From Microbaculum marinisediminis (GTDB lineage: Bacteria; Pseudomonadota; Alphaproteobacteria; Rhizobiales; Tepidamorphaceae): a DNA stretch of 64,000 nt. Numbering within the stretch: position 1 is the stretch's first letter; each line of letters begins with the position of its first letter. The position numbers and the translations under genes were made by a program. Positions 36,932 through 47,477 of the stretch are shown piece by piece. The notes below the pieces were generated by a model, which had not been told where the DNA came from, searched no databases, and saw only the letters and a program-made list of their open reading frames with translations. The stretch is taken from the NCBI RefSeq assembly GCF_025397915.1, contig NZ_JALIDZ010000002.1, forward strand, positions 124,001 to 188,000, read 5' to 3'.

Positions 36932-38125
36932 ATGAGCGCCAGCGAACCCAGCTTCACCATCGGGGTCGAGGAGGAATATCTGCTCGTCGACCGGCAGACG
37001 CGCGACCTCGCCGTCGACCCGCCGCGGGCGCTGATGGACCGGTGCGAGGAGATCCTACCGAAGCGGGTGACGCCGGAGTTCCTGCGCTGCCAGATCGAGG
37101 TCGGCACGCCGGTCTGCGAACGGGTGGAGGACGCCAGGGCGGAGCTGGCGCATCTGCGGGGCACCATCGCCGCGGTGTCGGCCGACTACGACCTAGCCCC
37201 GATCGCCGCCTCGACCCATCCCTTCGCCACCTGGGCGAGCCAGCAGCATACCGACAAGGACCGCTACAACGCGCTGGCCCGCGACATCCAGATGGTGGTG
37301 CGGCGGATGCTGATCTGCGGCATGCACGTGCATGTGGCGATCGAGGACGAGGCGTTGCGGATCGACCTGTTCAACCAGCTTCCCTACTTCCTCCCCCACC
37401 TGCTGGCGCTGTCCACCTCCTCGCCGTTCTGGCAGGGCCACGAGACGGGGCTGAAGTCCTACCGGCTGTCGGTGTTCAAGGAGATGCCGCGCACCGGCCT
37501 GCCGGAATCCTTCGACAGCGAGGACGAATATCGCCGCACCGTCGACGTTCTGGTGCGCGCCGGCATGATCGAGGATGCCACCAAGGTCTGGTGGGACCTG
37601 CGCCCCTCGGCCCGGTTTCCCACGCTGGAGATGCGCATCGCCGACGTGTGCACGCGGCTCGACGACGCCATCGCGGTGGCGGCGCTGTTCCGCTGCCTGG
37701 CGCGCATGCTGTGGCGCCTGCGACGCGACAACCAGCGCTGGCGCCACTATTCGCGCTTCCTGATCGAGGAAAACCGCTGGCTGGCGCAGCGCCACGGCGC
37801 GGCGGGCCGGCTGATCGACTTCGGCAAGGGCTCGACCACGCCGTTCGGCGACCTGATGGAGGAAATCCTCGAGCTCATCCGCGAGGACGCGGCCCATTTC
37901 GGCTGCATCGCGGCGGTGGAGCACGCCCGCGCCATCGTCGCAGACGGCACCTCGGCCGACCGGCAGCTCGCCATCTGGCGGGAGGCCGTCGCCGACGGCA
38001 TGGACCCGCGCCAGGCGCACCAGCGCGTGGTCGACCACCTGATCGCGGAGACGGTCGAAGGGATCCCCGACGCGCGGATGCGCCCCGTGGAAGCGCGCGG
38101 GCAACCGGCAGACCGGCCGCACTAG
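36932..38125 (+). CDS. YbdK-like carboxylate-amine ligase (GCS2 family)
   Basis: A 397-residue member of the glutamate-cysteine ligase type 2 family. It shows FTIGVEEEYLLVD at the N-terminus, EFLRCQIEVGTPVC, CGMHVHVAIEDE and RPSARFPTLEMRIADVCTR, all typical of weak gamma-glutamylcysteine synthetases such as E. coli YbdK. True glutathione synthesis normally relies on a separate GshA, so this is best called a carboxylate-amine ligase. It starts 51 bases after the MFS gene and may be co-transcribed. Confidence 0.9.
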   Translation: MSASEPSFTIGVEEEYLLVDRQTRDLAVDPPRALMDRCEEILPKRVTPEFLRCQIEVGTPVCERVEDARAELAHLRGTIAAVSADYDLAPIAASTHPFATWASQQHTDKDRYNALARDIQMVVRRMLICGMHVHVAIEDEALRIDLFNQLPYFLPHLLALSTSSPFWQGHETGLKSYRLSVFKEMPRTGLPESFDSEDEYRRTVDVLVRAGMIEDATKVWWDLRPSARFPTLEMRIADVCTRLDDAIAVAALFRCLARMLWRLRRDNQRWRHYSRFLIEENRWLAQRHGAAGRLIDFGKGSTTPFGDLMEEILELIREDAAHFGCIAAVEHARAIVADGTSADRQLAIWREAVADGMDPRQAHQRVVDHLIAETVEGIPDARMRPVEARGQPADRPH

Positions 38126-38154
38126 CCGGCCGGCCGCCGTTCATCAGCGCCGCA

Positions 38155-39777
38155 TCAGTCGACCGGCTCGATCTCGGTCGGCCGCCAGGTCTTGTCGAAG
38201 AAGGACGGCAGCGGGCTGTAGAGACGCAGGATCGTGAACCAGCCCTTGTCCGGATCGGTCTGGATCCAGTTGCCCCGCGCCACGCCATCGGGTTTTTCCG
38301 GGCCGAAATAGACCGTGGTGACGCCGTCGGCACCGGCCTCGGCCGCCGGCGAGGGATACGCCTGACTGCCGGCGCGCGGGAATTTCTGCGGCGTCTGCAG
38401 CATCGAGCGGGTCTGGTTGTCGTAGAGCGTCAGCGACCAGAACTTGCCGGCCGGAATGTCCTTGGGCAGGGTCACCTTGTAGGTCTTCGCCCCGTCGAAC
38501 GGGTTCCCGTTCGCGTCGAGAAAGCCCATCAGGTACTGCGAGCCGACGTCGGGGATGCGCATGATCATGCCCGGCGAGTCGAGCGTGTAGGCGTAGTAGA
38601 ACGCCGTGCGTGAATCGAGCGTGCGCGCGCCGGTCGGCGGGAACGGCTTGAACATGCCGTCTTCGAACAGCGGCGGCGGGGTCTCGAAGAAGGCGCCGCC
38701 CTCGAACAGCATGTTTCCCCAATGGGAGTCGGGATAGTAGGCCCAGTCGGGATGCGAGACGGCGAAGCGCCAGTTGAGCGAGCGCCCCGCGGCGGCGCCG
38801 ACCCCGGCGGCGTCGGTGAGGATCGCCTTCATGGACTCATCCGGCGCGAACGGCTTGCCGTGCACGATACCGATCGCGGCGAGCTGGCCGGCAAGCTCGA
38901 CCTCGTAGCTGGTGGCCGGCTCCTGCTGGTAATTCTCGTTGATCAGCTCGAAGAAGCCGAAATCGCTCGGCGGGATCGTGTTGAACGCCTTTCCGCTCAG
39001 CTCGGTGAATGTCGTCTCCGGCGGCGGCGGATTGCCTTCAAGCCGGACCACGCCCTCCAGCGCGGTGGCGATGCTCGTGCCGAATCCGCCCGGCGTATAG
39101 GGATAGATCTTCAGGTTCGCCTTGATGGCCTCGACGGCCGGTGCCGGATCGTCGTCGACGAGATAGGTGCGGGCCGCATAGAGCAGGTAGTTCGTCCTGG
39201 CGTGCGCGACGAAGAACCCGCCTTCGGGCAGCGGCCCGTCATATCCGGGCGGGACCAGCAGATACTTGCCGCCGTGCCCGCGATCGGGGCCCGGAAAGCC
39301 GATGTCGACGACCCAGGAAAACCACATGTCGTTGATCGTGCCGAGGCCGTCCGCCGGCTGTTCGAGCACGACCGGCCCCTTGGTCAGGTCGATGACCGAC
39401 ATGTAGTAGACCGTGTCGGCGTTCGCGGTCAGGAACAGCGAGCTTGCATCCATCAGCGTGGAGAAGATGCCGACCTGGTTGTCCTTGACGCCGGCTTCGC
39501 GAAGGCCCTTAGCGATCGCCAGCGCCGAGGCCCCGCGGAAGCTGTTGTTGTAGACGGCCAGCGCATTGGCGAAGGCCATCGCATCGGCGACCTTCGCGGC
39601 CGTCTCGCTGGTCGGCGCACCATCCGTGAACTCGAGCCGGCCGAGGCTCGTTTCCATCGTGTCGGGCACGCCAAGCGACTTGACCGTCTCTTCGGAGACC
39701 TGCGCGGTTGCGGTGGCAGCGGGCAATACCAGCGCCGCAATCGCGCCGGCGCGCATCATGTTCAGAAGCACATTCAT
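38155..39777 (-). CDS. DUF1254/DUF1214 exported protein
   Basis: A 540-residue protein with a signal peptide at residues 1-25 (ends TATAQ). The DUF1254 domain covers about 65-200 (FANALAVYNNSFRG, SLFLTANADTVYYMSVIDLT), and DUF1214 covers about 390-525 (FYYAYTLDSPGMIMRIPDVG, KDIPAGKFWSLTLYDNQTRS). Such proteins are periplasmic and of unknown function; some relatives have been linked to lipid or sterol handling. A GGGAGG site precedes the ATG. It is convergent with the ligase gene. Confidence 0.9.
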   Translation of the reverse strand: MNVLLNMMRAGAIAALVLPAATATAQVSEETVKSLGVPDTMETSLGRLEFTDGAPTSETAAKVADAMAFANALAVYNNSFRGASALAIAKGLREAGVKDNQVGIFSTLMDASSLFLTANADTVYYMSVIDLTKGPVVLEQPADGLGTINDMWFSWVVDIGFPGPDRGHGGKYLLVPPGYDGPLPEGGFFVAHARTNYLLYAARTYLVDDDPAPAVEAIKANLKIYPYTPGGFGTSIATALEGVVRLEGNPPPPETTFTELSGKAFNTIPPSDFGFFELINENYQQEPATSYEVELAGQLAAIGIVHGKPFAPDESMKAILTDAAGVGAAAGRSLNWRFAVSHPDWAYYPDSHWGNMLFEGGAFFETPPPLFEDGMFKPFPPTGARTLDSRTAFYYAYTLDSPGMIMRIPDVGSQYLMGFLDANGNPFDGAKTYKVTLPKDIPAGKFWSLTLYDNQTRSMLQTPQKFPRAGSQAYPSPAAEAGADGVTTVYFGPEKPDGVARGNWIQTDPDKGWFTILRLYSPLPSFFDKTWRPTEIEPVD

Positions 39778-40033
39778 CGGGTCGCCTCCCTCGTGGTTTA
39801 CGAGGCGTCTCCTCCGGTAAGGGCCTGGAGCGATTTCCCGAACGCCGAACGCCTACCGAAACAACCTCGTCGTGCCGGACCGGCCTATGCCTAGAAAAGG
39901 GAGGGTATTCGCCCGGCCGGCAGGACGCCACACCAAATATTAGCCACCTCAGACGCCACGCGAGCCGAAACATAGGGGGCATGCGCAGGCCCGATCTGTT
40001 CGCCGGGCCGGTCCGCGGCTAAAACGTATCGCC

Positions 40034-41278
40034 ATGACCGCCGCCGCACTCGACCGTGCTCCCGCCCTGACGCTCTCGCGGATCGTCGGGCTTTGCGTGG
40101 CGCGGGTGTTCCTGTTCGCGACCTTCATGACGGTCGCCGCGGCCATTCCCCTGCTGAAGAGCGAATGGGATCTCACCGCGACCGCGGCCGGCGCGATCGT
40201 TACCAGCTTCACCGTCGGCTACGCCATCTCGCTGTTCATCTTCGCCTGGGCGACCGACCATTACGGGGCGAAGCGGATGGCGATCGTCTCGGCGATCGCG
40301 GCGGCTGCGACCAGCCTGCTGTTCGGCCTGCTGGCGCGCGACTGGTGGAGCGCCTTCCTGCTCTACGGGCTGGTCGGGCTCGCGCAGGGCGGGGTCTACA
40401 CGCCGCTGATCGTGCTGTTCGCCGACGAGGCGCCGCCGCATGCGCGCGGCAACGCCATGGGCTGGCTGATCGGCTCGACCTCGGTCGGCTACGCCACCTC
40501 GCTGGGCGCGGTGGCCCTCGGCATCGCGATCGGGGGCTGGCGGATGGGGTTCATCCTCTCCAGCCTGCTGCCGATCATCGGCGCCGTTCTGCTGATCGCC
40601 TTCCTCAGACCGATCGAGAACCGGGTGCACGACCGCAGCGTCGACATGCGGGCGAGCGACCAGCTTCTGCGCAACCGGGAGGCCGGGCTGCTGGTCGCCG
40701 GCTATACCGCGCATTCGTGGGAGCTGCTGGGGATGTGGGCATGGATCCCGGCCTTCCTCGCCGCGAGCTTCGCGCTGGCCGGCGCGGCGGCGGCAAGCGC
40801 CACGATTTCCGGAGCCTACCTGTCGGGCTTCCTGCACCTGTTCGGCGCCACCGCCGCCTTCACCATGGGACGGCTGTCGGACCGGGCCGGCCGCAAGCCG
40901 GTGCTGGTCGGTCTGGCGTTCGCTGGCGCCATCCTGTCCTTCGTCATCGGCTGGATGGTGAGCGCGCCGCCGATCCTTCTGATCCCCGTCGCGCTCGCCT
41001 ACGCCTTCGTCTGCCTAGGCGATTCACCGGTGCTGTCGACGGCGGTGGCCGAGGCGGTCCGGCCGGGCTATCTCGGCGCGGTGCTCGCCTGGCGCTCGCT
41101 GCTCGGCTTCGGCGCCGGCGCCATCGCGCCGATCGCCTTCGGGGCCGTGATCGACGCGACCAACGCGCCGGGGGGAACGCCGACCGTCTGGGGGCCGGCC
41201 TTCGTCATGCTCGGGATCGGAGGGGCGATCGCCACGGTGTGCGCGCTGGCGCTGAAAAGACGGGAAGCCGCGCGCTAG
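40034..41278 (+). CDS. MFS transporter
   Basis: A 414-residue major facilitator with twelve helices. The family loop between helices 2 and 3 appears as WATDHYGAKRMAI, and its second-half equivalent as GRLSDRAGRKPVLV. The pattern LKSEWDLTATAAGAIVTSF after helix 1 resembles CynX/NarK-like and 3-phenylpropionate-type carriers, without allowing a substrate call. The ribosome site is weak. It is divergent from the DUF1254 gene, with a 256-base gap holding nothing else that I could recognise. Confidence 0.88.
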   Translation: MTAAALDRAPALTLSRIVGLCVARVFLFATFMTVAAAIPLLKSEWDLTATAAGAIVTSFTVGYAISLFIFAWATDHYGAKRMAIVSAIAAAATSLLFGLLARDWWSAFLLYGLVGLAQGGVYTPLIVLFADEAPPHARGNAMGWLIGSTSVGYATSLGAVALGIAIGGWRMGFILSSLLPIIGAVLLIAFLRPIENRVHDRSVDMRASDQLLRNREAGLLVAGYTAHSWELLGMWAWIPAFLAASFALAGAAAASATISGAYLSGFLHLFGATAAFTMGRLSDRAGRKPVLVGLAFAGAILSFVIGWMVSAPPILLIPVALAYAFVCLGDSPVLSTAVAEAVRPGYLGAVLAWRSLLGFGAGAIAPIAFGAVIDATNAPGGTPTVWGPAFVMLGIGGAIATVCALALKRREAAR

Positions 41279-41348
41279 CGCCCTGCCCTGCCCGGCCGGA
41301 CAGCCGCACGGGGCCCGGCCCCATGGCCATGGACGCGGGGCGCGAAAA

Positions 41349-42737
41349 CTACTCCGCCGCGTCTTCGGCGGCCCAGCGGCTCGTCGGCGTGCGCATGGTG
41401 ACGAGTTCCTCGGCCGCGCTGGGATGGACGGCGACGGTGGCGTCGAACTGGGCCTTTGTCGCCCCCATCTTCACCAGGATCCCGAGGACCTGGATCAGTT
41501 CGCCGGAATCCGGCCCCATCAGATGGCAGCCGACGACGATGCCGGAATCGGCATCGACGATCAGCTTGATCAGCATCTTCTCGTCGCGGTCGGTCAGCGT
41601 GAGCTTCATCGGACGGAAGCTGGTCTTGTAGATATCGAGGGCGCGGCAGCGCTCGCGCGCCTCCGCCTCGGTGAGCCCGACGGTGCCGATCTCGGGCGTC
41701 GAGAACACCGCGGTGGGGATCGACTCGTGGTCGATGGAAACGGGATTGGCGTTGAACACGGTCTCGGCGAAAGCATGGCCCTCGCGGATCGCGACCGGCG
41801 TGAGCTGGACGCGGTCGGTGACATCGCCCACGGCGTAGATCGAGTCGACGGACGTCTTGCCATAGGCATCGACCACGACATGGCCGTTCCAGCCCTGCTC
41901 GACGCCCGCTTCGGCCAGCCCCAGGCCTTCGACATTCGGCGTCCTGCCGATGGCGAACATGATCTGATCGGCCGCGAGACTGCGTCCGGACGCGGTGTGG
42001 CCGACCAGGCCGTCGGCGGTCTTCTCGATCGTCGTGAAGACGTCGCCGCAGACGACGTCGATACCGCGCTTGACCATCTCGGCGTGCAGGCCCGCGCGCA
42101 GGTCGTCGTCGAAGCCGCGAAGGATCTCCTCGCCGCGATAGAGCAGCGTGGTCTCGACACCCAACCCATTGAAAATGCCGGCGAACTCGACGGCAATATA
42201 GCCGCCGCCGGCGATCACGATGCGCTTCGGCAGCGCCTCGAGGTGGAACGCCTCGTTGGAGGAGAACACGTGCTCGATGCCGGGAAGCGTGCGGTCGTAG
42301 TTGGGATGGCCGCCGGTGGCGATCAGGATGTAACGGGCCGTGACGTCGCGGCCGAGATTGGCCAGATGCACGGTGTTGGGACCGCGCAGCTCGGCGCGGG
42401 TGTCGATGATCTCGACATTCGCGGCCTCGAGATTGCGCCGGTAGATGCCTTCGAGACGGGCGATCTCCCGGTCCTTGTTGGCAACCAGCGTGTTCCAGTC
42501 GAAGGCGGTCCCATCGACGCTCCAGCCGAAGCCCGCGGCTTCCTCGAACTCGTCGGGAAAGCGGCTGGCGTAGACGAACAGCTTCTTGGGCACGCAGCCG
42601 CGGATCACGCAGGTGCCGCCGACGCGGTATTCCTCTGCGACCGCCACCTTCGCGCCGTAGCCGGCCGCGATGCGCGCCGCGCGCACGCCGCCGGAACCGG
42701 CGCCGATGACGAACAGATCGTAGTCGAATTCAGTCAT
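41349..42737 (-). CDS. gor: glutathione-disulfide reductase
   Basis: Flavoenzyme of 462 residues reducing glutathione disulfide with NADPH. The FAD fingerprint GAGSGGVRAAR is near the N-terminus, the redox disulfide is in GGTCVIRGCVPKK (Cys43, Cys48), an NADP-binding GGGYIAVEFAG lies near residue 175, and the C-terminal HPSAAEE contains the catalytic His-Glu pair. CVIRGC rather than the usual CVNVGC is common in alphaproteobacteria and cyanobacteria. It follows rpiA by 22 bases and is probably in one transcript with it, providing redox balance and pentose flux. Confidence 0.95.
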   Translation of the reverse strand: MTEFDYDLFVIGAGSGGVRAARIAAGYGAKVAVAEEYRVGGTCVIRGCVPKKLFVYASRFPDEFEEAAGFGWSVDGTAFDWNTLVANKDREIARLEGIYRRNLEAANVEIIDTRAELRGPNTVHLANLGRDVTARYILIATGGHPNYDRTLPGIEHVFSSNEAFHLEALPKRIVIAGGGYIAVEFAGIFNGLGVETTLLYRGEEILRGFDDDLRAGLHAEMVKRGIDVVCGDVFTTIEKTADGLVGHTASGRSLAADQIMFAIGRTPNVEGLGLAEAGVEQGWNGHVVVDAYGKTSVDSIYAVGDVTDRVQLTPVAIREGHAFAETVFNANPVSIDHESIPTAVFSTPEIGTVGLTEAEARERCRALDIYKTSFRPMKLTLTDRDEKMLIKLIVDADSGIVVGCHLMGPDSGELIQVLGILVKMGATKAQFDATVAVHPSAAEELVTMRTPTSRWAAEDAAE

Positions 42738-42759
42738 GGTGCGCCTGCCTCGGACGGTC

Positions 42760-43461
42760 TCAATCTTTGCCCATAACCCGGATCTCGTCGGCCCCGGCAA
42801 TCACGGCGGCTGAACACAGGCCGATGAACAGGCCGTGCTCGACGACGCCGGGAATGCCGGACAGGGCGTCCGCCAGGGCTTCGGGATCGGGAATGGCCGA
42901 CAGGTCGCAATCGTAGATCAGGTTGCCGCTGTCGGTGCGGAACGGGGCATCGGCGGCGCCCATGCGCAGGTGCAGCACCGGATCGAGCCCGAGCTTCCGC
43001 GCCGCCTTGTCGATGGCGATCGCGGTGGCGCGCTGGCCGAAGGGGATAACCTCGATGGGCAGCGGGAACGCACCGAGCCGCTCCACAACCTTGCTCGCGT
43101 CGGCGATGACGACCATGCGGGCGGACGCCGCCGCGACGATCTTCTCGCGCAGAAGCGCGCCGCCGCCGCCCTTGACGAGGCGCAGGGACCCGTCGAGCTC
43201 GTCGGCGCCATCGACGGTCAGATCGAGTTCCGGGGTCTCGTCGAGCGTCGTCAGCGGCACGCCGTGCTGGACGGCGAGCTTGTGGGTCGCCTCCGACGTC
43301 GGCACGCCGACCACGTCTAGGTGGCCCTTGCGGACACGCTCGCCGAGCCCGGCGACGAAATGCGCCGCCGTCGATCCGGTGCCGAGCCCGAGCTTCATGC
43401 CCGAGGTAACGAATGTCAGGGCCCGCTCCGCGGCGAGGCGCTTCTGGTTATCTGCCGACAT
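42760..43461 (-). CDS. rpiA: ribose-5-phosphate isomerase A
   Basis: Interconverts ribose 5-phosphate and ribulose 5-phosphate. The 233-residue protein shows [12 protein letters not shown] near residue 24, DGADELDG near 88, [14 protein letters not shown] near 100 (catalytic Glu and Lys), and ends in [14 protein letters not shown]. The start [12 protein letters not shown] fits family length; the long open frame upstream is not coding. The 362-base gap to the divergent GDPD gene holds both promoters but no clear gene. Confidence 0.95.
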   Translation of the reverse strand: MSADNQKRLAAERALTFVTSGMKLGLGTGSTAAHFVAGLGERVRKGHLDVVGVPTSEATHKLAVQHGVPLTTLDETPELDLTVDGADELDGSLRLVKGGGGALLREKIVAAASARMVVIADASKVVERLGAFPLPIEVIPFGQRATAIAIDKAARKLGLDPVLHLRMGAADAPFRTDSGNLIYDCDLSAIPDPEALADALSGIPGVVEHGLFIGLCSAAVIAGADEIRVMGKD

Positions 43462-43823
43462 GATCCGCCTGGTCAGTTGTCCCGGTTTCAGTCTCAATGG
43501 CGCCACCGAGCCCGGACGGTGGCCGTCCGCGGCGCCGGGCACGGCGCGCCCTTTCATCTGGAGCATTTCGACCGGGAAATCTACCTCCCCGGAACGAAAG
43601 GTCACGGCTCTTGGCCGAAACGGGCCGCCCACGCTCCCGGGACTCGCAACCGTCATCCCCGCGTGACCGAACGGCCACAAAAGCATCATCGCTCTCACAC
43701 GGAAGCCGATTAGTCGAAATCCCGATCGGACTACACCGATCCGGGCCGAGCCGGGGGCTAAGCAGCCCTTGCCGGCCCGTTTTCCCTGATCAGAAGCCGT
43801 CCAGCCACGCAAGGACACTCGCA

Positions 43824-45155
43824 ATGAACATATTCCTCAGATCCATCGTCATCGCCGGCGCGCTCGTCGGCACCGTGGCGATGACGCAGCCCGCCGACGC
43901 CGCCGGCAAGTATGACAGCGGACGCGGCAACGCCGATGCCGGGGCGCCGCGCGCCGGCGGCAAATGGAGCCGGAACAAGGACAAGGTGCAGCTCGGCCCG
44001 CGTCCCTACTACCTCGTCGACCAGATGACCGAGGGGCGGCTGAAGCGGAAGCTGCAGCAGTGCGCCAACCGCGAGTTCACCAAGCGCAAGTTCTCGATCG
44101 CCCATCGCGGCGCTCCCCTGCAGTTTCCCGAGCACACCGAGGAAAGCTATCGCGCCGCTGCGCGGATGGGCGCCGGCATCATCGAATGCGACGTGAGCTT
44201 CACCAAGGACGCCGAGCTCGTTTGCCGGCACTCGCAGTGCGACCTGCACCAGACCACCAATATCCTGGAAACGCCGCTGGCCTCGACCTGCGAGGTCGGC
44301 TTCCGGCCGGCCGAGTTCGACGCCAACGGCAACCGGATCAAGTCCGCGACGGCCAAGTGCTGCACGAGCGGCCTGACGCTCGCCGAGTTCAAGTCGCTGA
44401 AGGGCAAGATGGACGGCCGCAACACCAGCGCCACCACGGTCGAGGAGTACATGGCCGGCACGTCGAACTGGCGCACCGACCTCTATTCGACGGGCGCCAC
44501 GCTGATGTCGCACAAGGAGAGCATCGAGCTGTTCAAGGAGCTCGGCGTCGAGATGACCCCGGAACTGAAGGGCGTCGACGGCGCCGTCGGCTTCGGCGAC
44601 TCCGGCCTGACCCTGGAGACCTATGCCGCGAAGATGATCCAGGACTACATCGACGCCGGCGTCTCCCCGAAGAAGGTCTGGCCGCAGTCCTTCGGCTACG
44701 AGGCCATCGAGTACTGGCTCGACGAGTACCCGGCCTATGGCCGGCAGGCCGTCTTCCTCGACAGCCCCGCCGACGCCCTGTCCGGCAACACCCCGCCGTC
44801 GGTCGCCGATTTCGAGGCGCTGTACGACCAGGGACTGCGTGTCATCGCCGTGGCGATGCAGAATTTCGTCACGCTGGACGCCAACAACAACATCGTCCCC
44901 TCCGACTACGCCAAGAACGCCAAGGCGGCGGGCCTGAAGCTCATCGCCTGGACCACCGAGCGGTCGGGCCGCATCGTCGAGGATGTGCTGCCGGGGAGCG
45001 GCGGCTACTACCGGACGACGCTGGACGGGCTCTCGAACGACGGCGACATCATGACCACGATCGACGTGCTGGCGCGCGATGTCGGCCTGATCGGCCTGTT
45101 CTCCGACTGGCCGGCGACGACGACCTACTACGCCAACTGCATGGGCAAGAAATAA
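43824..45155 (+). CDS. secreted glycerophosphodiester phosphodiesterase
   Basis: A 443-residue periplasmic GDPD. A signal peptide covers residues 1-26 (ends ADAA). The catalytic pattern is visible as [19 protein letters not shown], then [11 protein letters not shown] and CRHSQCDLH, which supply the two histidines and the metal-binding glutamates of GlpQ-like enzymes. It would release glycerol 3-phosphate from deacylated phospholipids. Compared with GlpQ it carries an insert of about 60 residues with several Cys (residues 150-185). A strong hairpin terminator follows the stop. Confidence 0.9.
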   Translation: MNIFLRSIVIAGALVGTVAMTQPADAAGKYDSGRGNADAGAPRAGGKWSRNKDKVQLGPRPYYLVDQMTEGRLKRKLQQCANREFTKRKFSIAHRGAPLQFPEHTEESYRAAARMGAGIIECDVSFTKDAELVCRHSQCDLHQTTNILETPLASTCEVGFRPAEFDANGNRIKSATAKCCTSGLTLAEFKSLKGKMDGRNTSATTVEEYMAGTSNWRTDLYSTGATLMSHKESIELFKELGVEMTPELKGVDGAVGFGDSGLTLETYAAKMIQDYIDAGVSPKKVWPQSFGYEAIEYWLDEYPAYGRQAVFLDSPADALSGNTPPSVADFEALYDQGLRVIAVAMQNFVTLDANNNIVPSDYAKNAKAAGLKLIAWTTERSGRIVEDVLPGSGGYYRTTLDGLSNDGDIMTTIDVLARDVGLIGLFSDWPATTTYYANCMGKK

Positions 45156-45164
45156 CAAACGAAA

Positions 45165-45191
45165 CGGGCGCCGGGATGACCCCGGCGCCCG
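45165..45191. terminator. hairpin terminator between GDPD and gabD
   Basis: CGGGCGCCGGG pairs with CCCGGCGCCCG around a 5-base loop. It lies 10 bases after the GDPD stop and is shared with the convergent gabD gene. No long T tract is present, as often in GC-rich genomes. Confidence 0.7.
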
Positions 45192-45222
45192 CCTTCGAAC
45201 TCAGTGTGTCGCGCCGTCTTCG

Positions 45223-46671
45223 TCAGCGGTCGACCCCGCCCATCAGCATGTATTTGATGTCGATGAACTCATCGACACCGTAGTGCGAGCCCTCGCGGCC
45301 GATGCCGGATTCCTTCACGCCGCCGAACGGGGCGACCTCGGTGGAGATCAGGCCCTCGTTGATGCCGACGATGCCGTATTCGAGCGCCTCGGCGACCCGC
45401 CAGACGCGGCCGATGTCGCGGCTGTAGAAATAGGCGGCCAGACCGAACTCGGTGTCATTGGCCATGCGGATCACGTCTTCTTCCGTATCGAACTTGTAGA
45501 GCGGTGCGAGCGGACCGAAGGTTTCCTCGCGCGTGACGACCATGTCGGAGGTCACGTTCTTCAGGATCGTCGGCTCGAAGAAGGTGCCGCCAAGCGCGTG
45601 ACGCTTGCCGCCGAGAACGACCTCGGCGCCCTTGTCGACGGCGTCCTTGATGTGCTCCTCGACCTTGGTGACCGCGGCCTCGTTGATCAGCGGGCCCTGG
45701 GTGACGCCCTGCTCCACGCCCGGGCCGACCTTCATCCTGGACACGGCTTCGGCGAGCTTCGCGGCAAACGCGTCATACACGCCCGACTGGACATAGAGAC
45801 GGTTGGCGCAGACGCAGGTCTGGCCGGCGTTGCGGTATTTCGAGGCGATCGCCCCTTCCACCGCCTTGTCGAGATGGGCGTCGTCGAAAACGATGAACGG
45901 CGCATTGCCGCCGAGCTCCATGCCGACGCGCTTCACGGTCGAGGCGCACTGCTCCATCAGCAACTTGCCGATCTCGGTGGAGCCGGTGAAGGTGACGACG
46001 CGGACGGCCGGGTTCGAGGTCATCTCGCCGCCGATCGCCGACGCCTTGCCGGTCAGCATGTTGATGACACCGGCGGGAACGCCGGCCCGGGCGGCGAGCT
46101 CGGTCAGGGCCAGCGCCGTCAACGGGGTTTCGCCCGCGGGCTTGCACACGGCGGTGCAGCCGGCGGCGAGCGCGGGGCCGAGCTTGCGGGTGATCATGGC
46201 GGCGGGAAAGTTCCACGGCGTGATCGCGGCGACGACGCCGACCGGCTGCTTGACCACGACGATGCGACCGTCGGCGCGATGGCTCGGGATCACGTCGCCA
46301 TAGATGCGCTTGGCTTCCTCGGCGAAGAACTCGACGAAGGAGGCGGCGTATTCCACCTCGCCGGCGGCCTCGGCCAACGGCTTGCCCTGCTCGCTCGTCA
46401 TGATGAGCGCGATGTCATCCTTGTTCTCGATCATCAGATCGAACCAGCGGCGCAGGATCTTCGCCCGCTCCTTGCCGGTCCTGGCGGCCCAGGGCTTGAA
46501 GGCGGCGCTGGCGTGGGCGATCGCCTGGCGGGTCTCCTCAGTGCCGAACTGCGGCACCTTCGTGATCTCCTCGCCGGTCGCCGGATTGGTCACCGGCGTC
46601 ACGCCGGAACCGACCCATTCGCCGTTGACATAGCACTGGCTCCTGAGGAGCGAGGGATCCTTGAGCTGCAT
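45223..46671 (-). CDS. gabD: NAD(P)-dependent succinate-semialdehyde dehydrogenase
   Basis: Oxidises succinic semialdehyde to succinate, or a closely related semialdehyde. The 482-residue aldehyde dehydrogenase contains ITPWNFPAAMITRKLGPAL, the catalytic Glu in MELGGNAPFIVF, and the catalytic Cys in NAGQTCVCANR, all typical of GabD. The ATG at 46671 has GGAGGA seven bases upstream. No gabT or regulator is adjacent, so its metabolic partner is elsewhere. Confidence 0.93.
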   Translation of the reverse strand: MQLKDPSLLRSQCYVNGEWVGSGVTPVTNPATGEEITKVPQFGTEETRQAIAHASAAFKPWAARTGKERAKILRRWFDLMIENKDDIALIMTSEQGKPLAEAAGEVEYAASFVEFFAEEAKRIYGDVIPSHRADGRIVVVKQPVGVVAAITPWNFPAAMITRKLGPALAAGCTAVCKPAGETPLTALALTELAARAGVPAGVINMLTGKASAIGGEMTSNPAVRVVTFTGSTEIGKLLMEQCASTVKRVGMELGGNAPFIVFDDAHLDKAVEGAIASKYRNAGQTCVCANRLYVQSGVYDAFAAKLAEAVSRMKVGPGVEQGVTQGPLINEAAVTKVEEHIKDAVDKGAEVVLGGKRHALGGTFFEPTILKNVTSDMVVTREETFGPLAPLYKFDTEEDVIRMANDTEFGLAAYFYSRDIGRVWRVAEALEYGIVGINEGLISTEVAPFGGVKESGIGREGSHYGVDEFIDIKYMLMGGVDR

Positions 46672-46866
46672 GAAATCCTCCGGGAAATCCGACCTGCTGT
46701 TCGACCTGAGGGCCAGCCTGCAGACCGCGATCTTGTTGGCTAAACGGTTCGGAGCGCTACCTAGCACGGCCATGGCTGCCCGACCATGCCGTTTCAACGC
46801 AGGTAGCCGGCTGGGCGGAAACAGGGTGGGCGGAAACAGGTCCGGGACGGCAACGCGCCCGCCTGC

Positions 46867-47415
46867 CTAGCCGATGTAGGGCTGCTCCGTGACGGGATCG
46901 ATCAGCGGACCGGGGTCCGACCGGCGATCGGCACCCAGCCATTTGGCCATGGCGCCACGCCGGCGGTCGGGACCGAAATAGCCCGACAGGTCGACGAAGC
47001 CGCGGCGGTCGTGAACGATCGAGCGAACGCGCTCGCCCAGCGCCTTCGGCGAGAACGGACACGCGAGAAACTCGTCGACGCCGGCATCGCGGACCGCGGT
47101 GACGGAGGCGACCGTCGCCTCTTCCATGATCGCGACGACCGGCATGAAGGGATGGGAGAACGTCTCGCGGTCGCGGATCAGGCGGCAGAGCTGCAGGGCG
47201 TTCTTGTTCGATCCCGAGAACTTCACGAACAGGATGTCGGGCATGCCGGCGATACGGATATTGCCGATCGCCGCCTTCGCGCTCGCATAGGCCAAGACAT
47301 TGTGGATGCCGATCGATGCGGCGATGCTCTTGAAAATCGAGACGCCGAACTCTTCGCTGTCGACCAGCGCGACTTTGAAATCGGCGAATTCATTGCCCGA
47401 TCGTTCGATACGCAT
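46867..47415 (-). CDS. pseudo-receiver (response-regulator-like) protein
   Basis: A 182-residue protein with a CheY-like fold: KVALVDSEEFGVSIFKSI starts strand 1 and the acidic loop, PDILFVKFSGS is strand 3, PVVAIMEE strand 4, and AGVDEFLACPFSPKALGERV carries the Pro-rich strand 5. The aspartate that accepts phosphate is replaced by Lys in LFVKF, so it should not be phosphorylated in the normal way. The C-terminal YFGPDRRR tail is seen in other alphaproteobacterial single-domain receivers. It lies 62 bases after a DUF2336 gene. Confidence 0.8.
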   Translation of the reverse strand: MRIERSGNEFADFKVALVDSEEFGVSIFKSIAASIGIHNVLAYASAKAAIGNIRIAGMPDILFVKFSGSNKNALQLCRLIRDRETFSHPFMPVVAIMEEATVASVTAVRDAGVDEFLACPFSPKALGERVRSIVHDRRGFVDLSGYFGPDRRRGAMAKWLGADRRSDPGPLIDPVTEQPYIG

Positions 47416-47477
47416 TTCCTCCTCCCATCCGCCGGCGGCATCCCGACCACCACCAAGAGATCCCTGCGCGCGTCAGG

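Noticed and set aside
41300-41330. GGGGCCCGGCCCC palindrome between the MFS and gor genes
   Set aside because: The arms leave almost no loop, so a stable terminator hairpin is doubtful.
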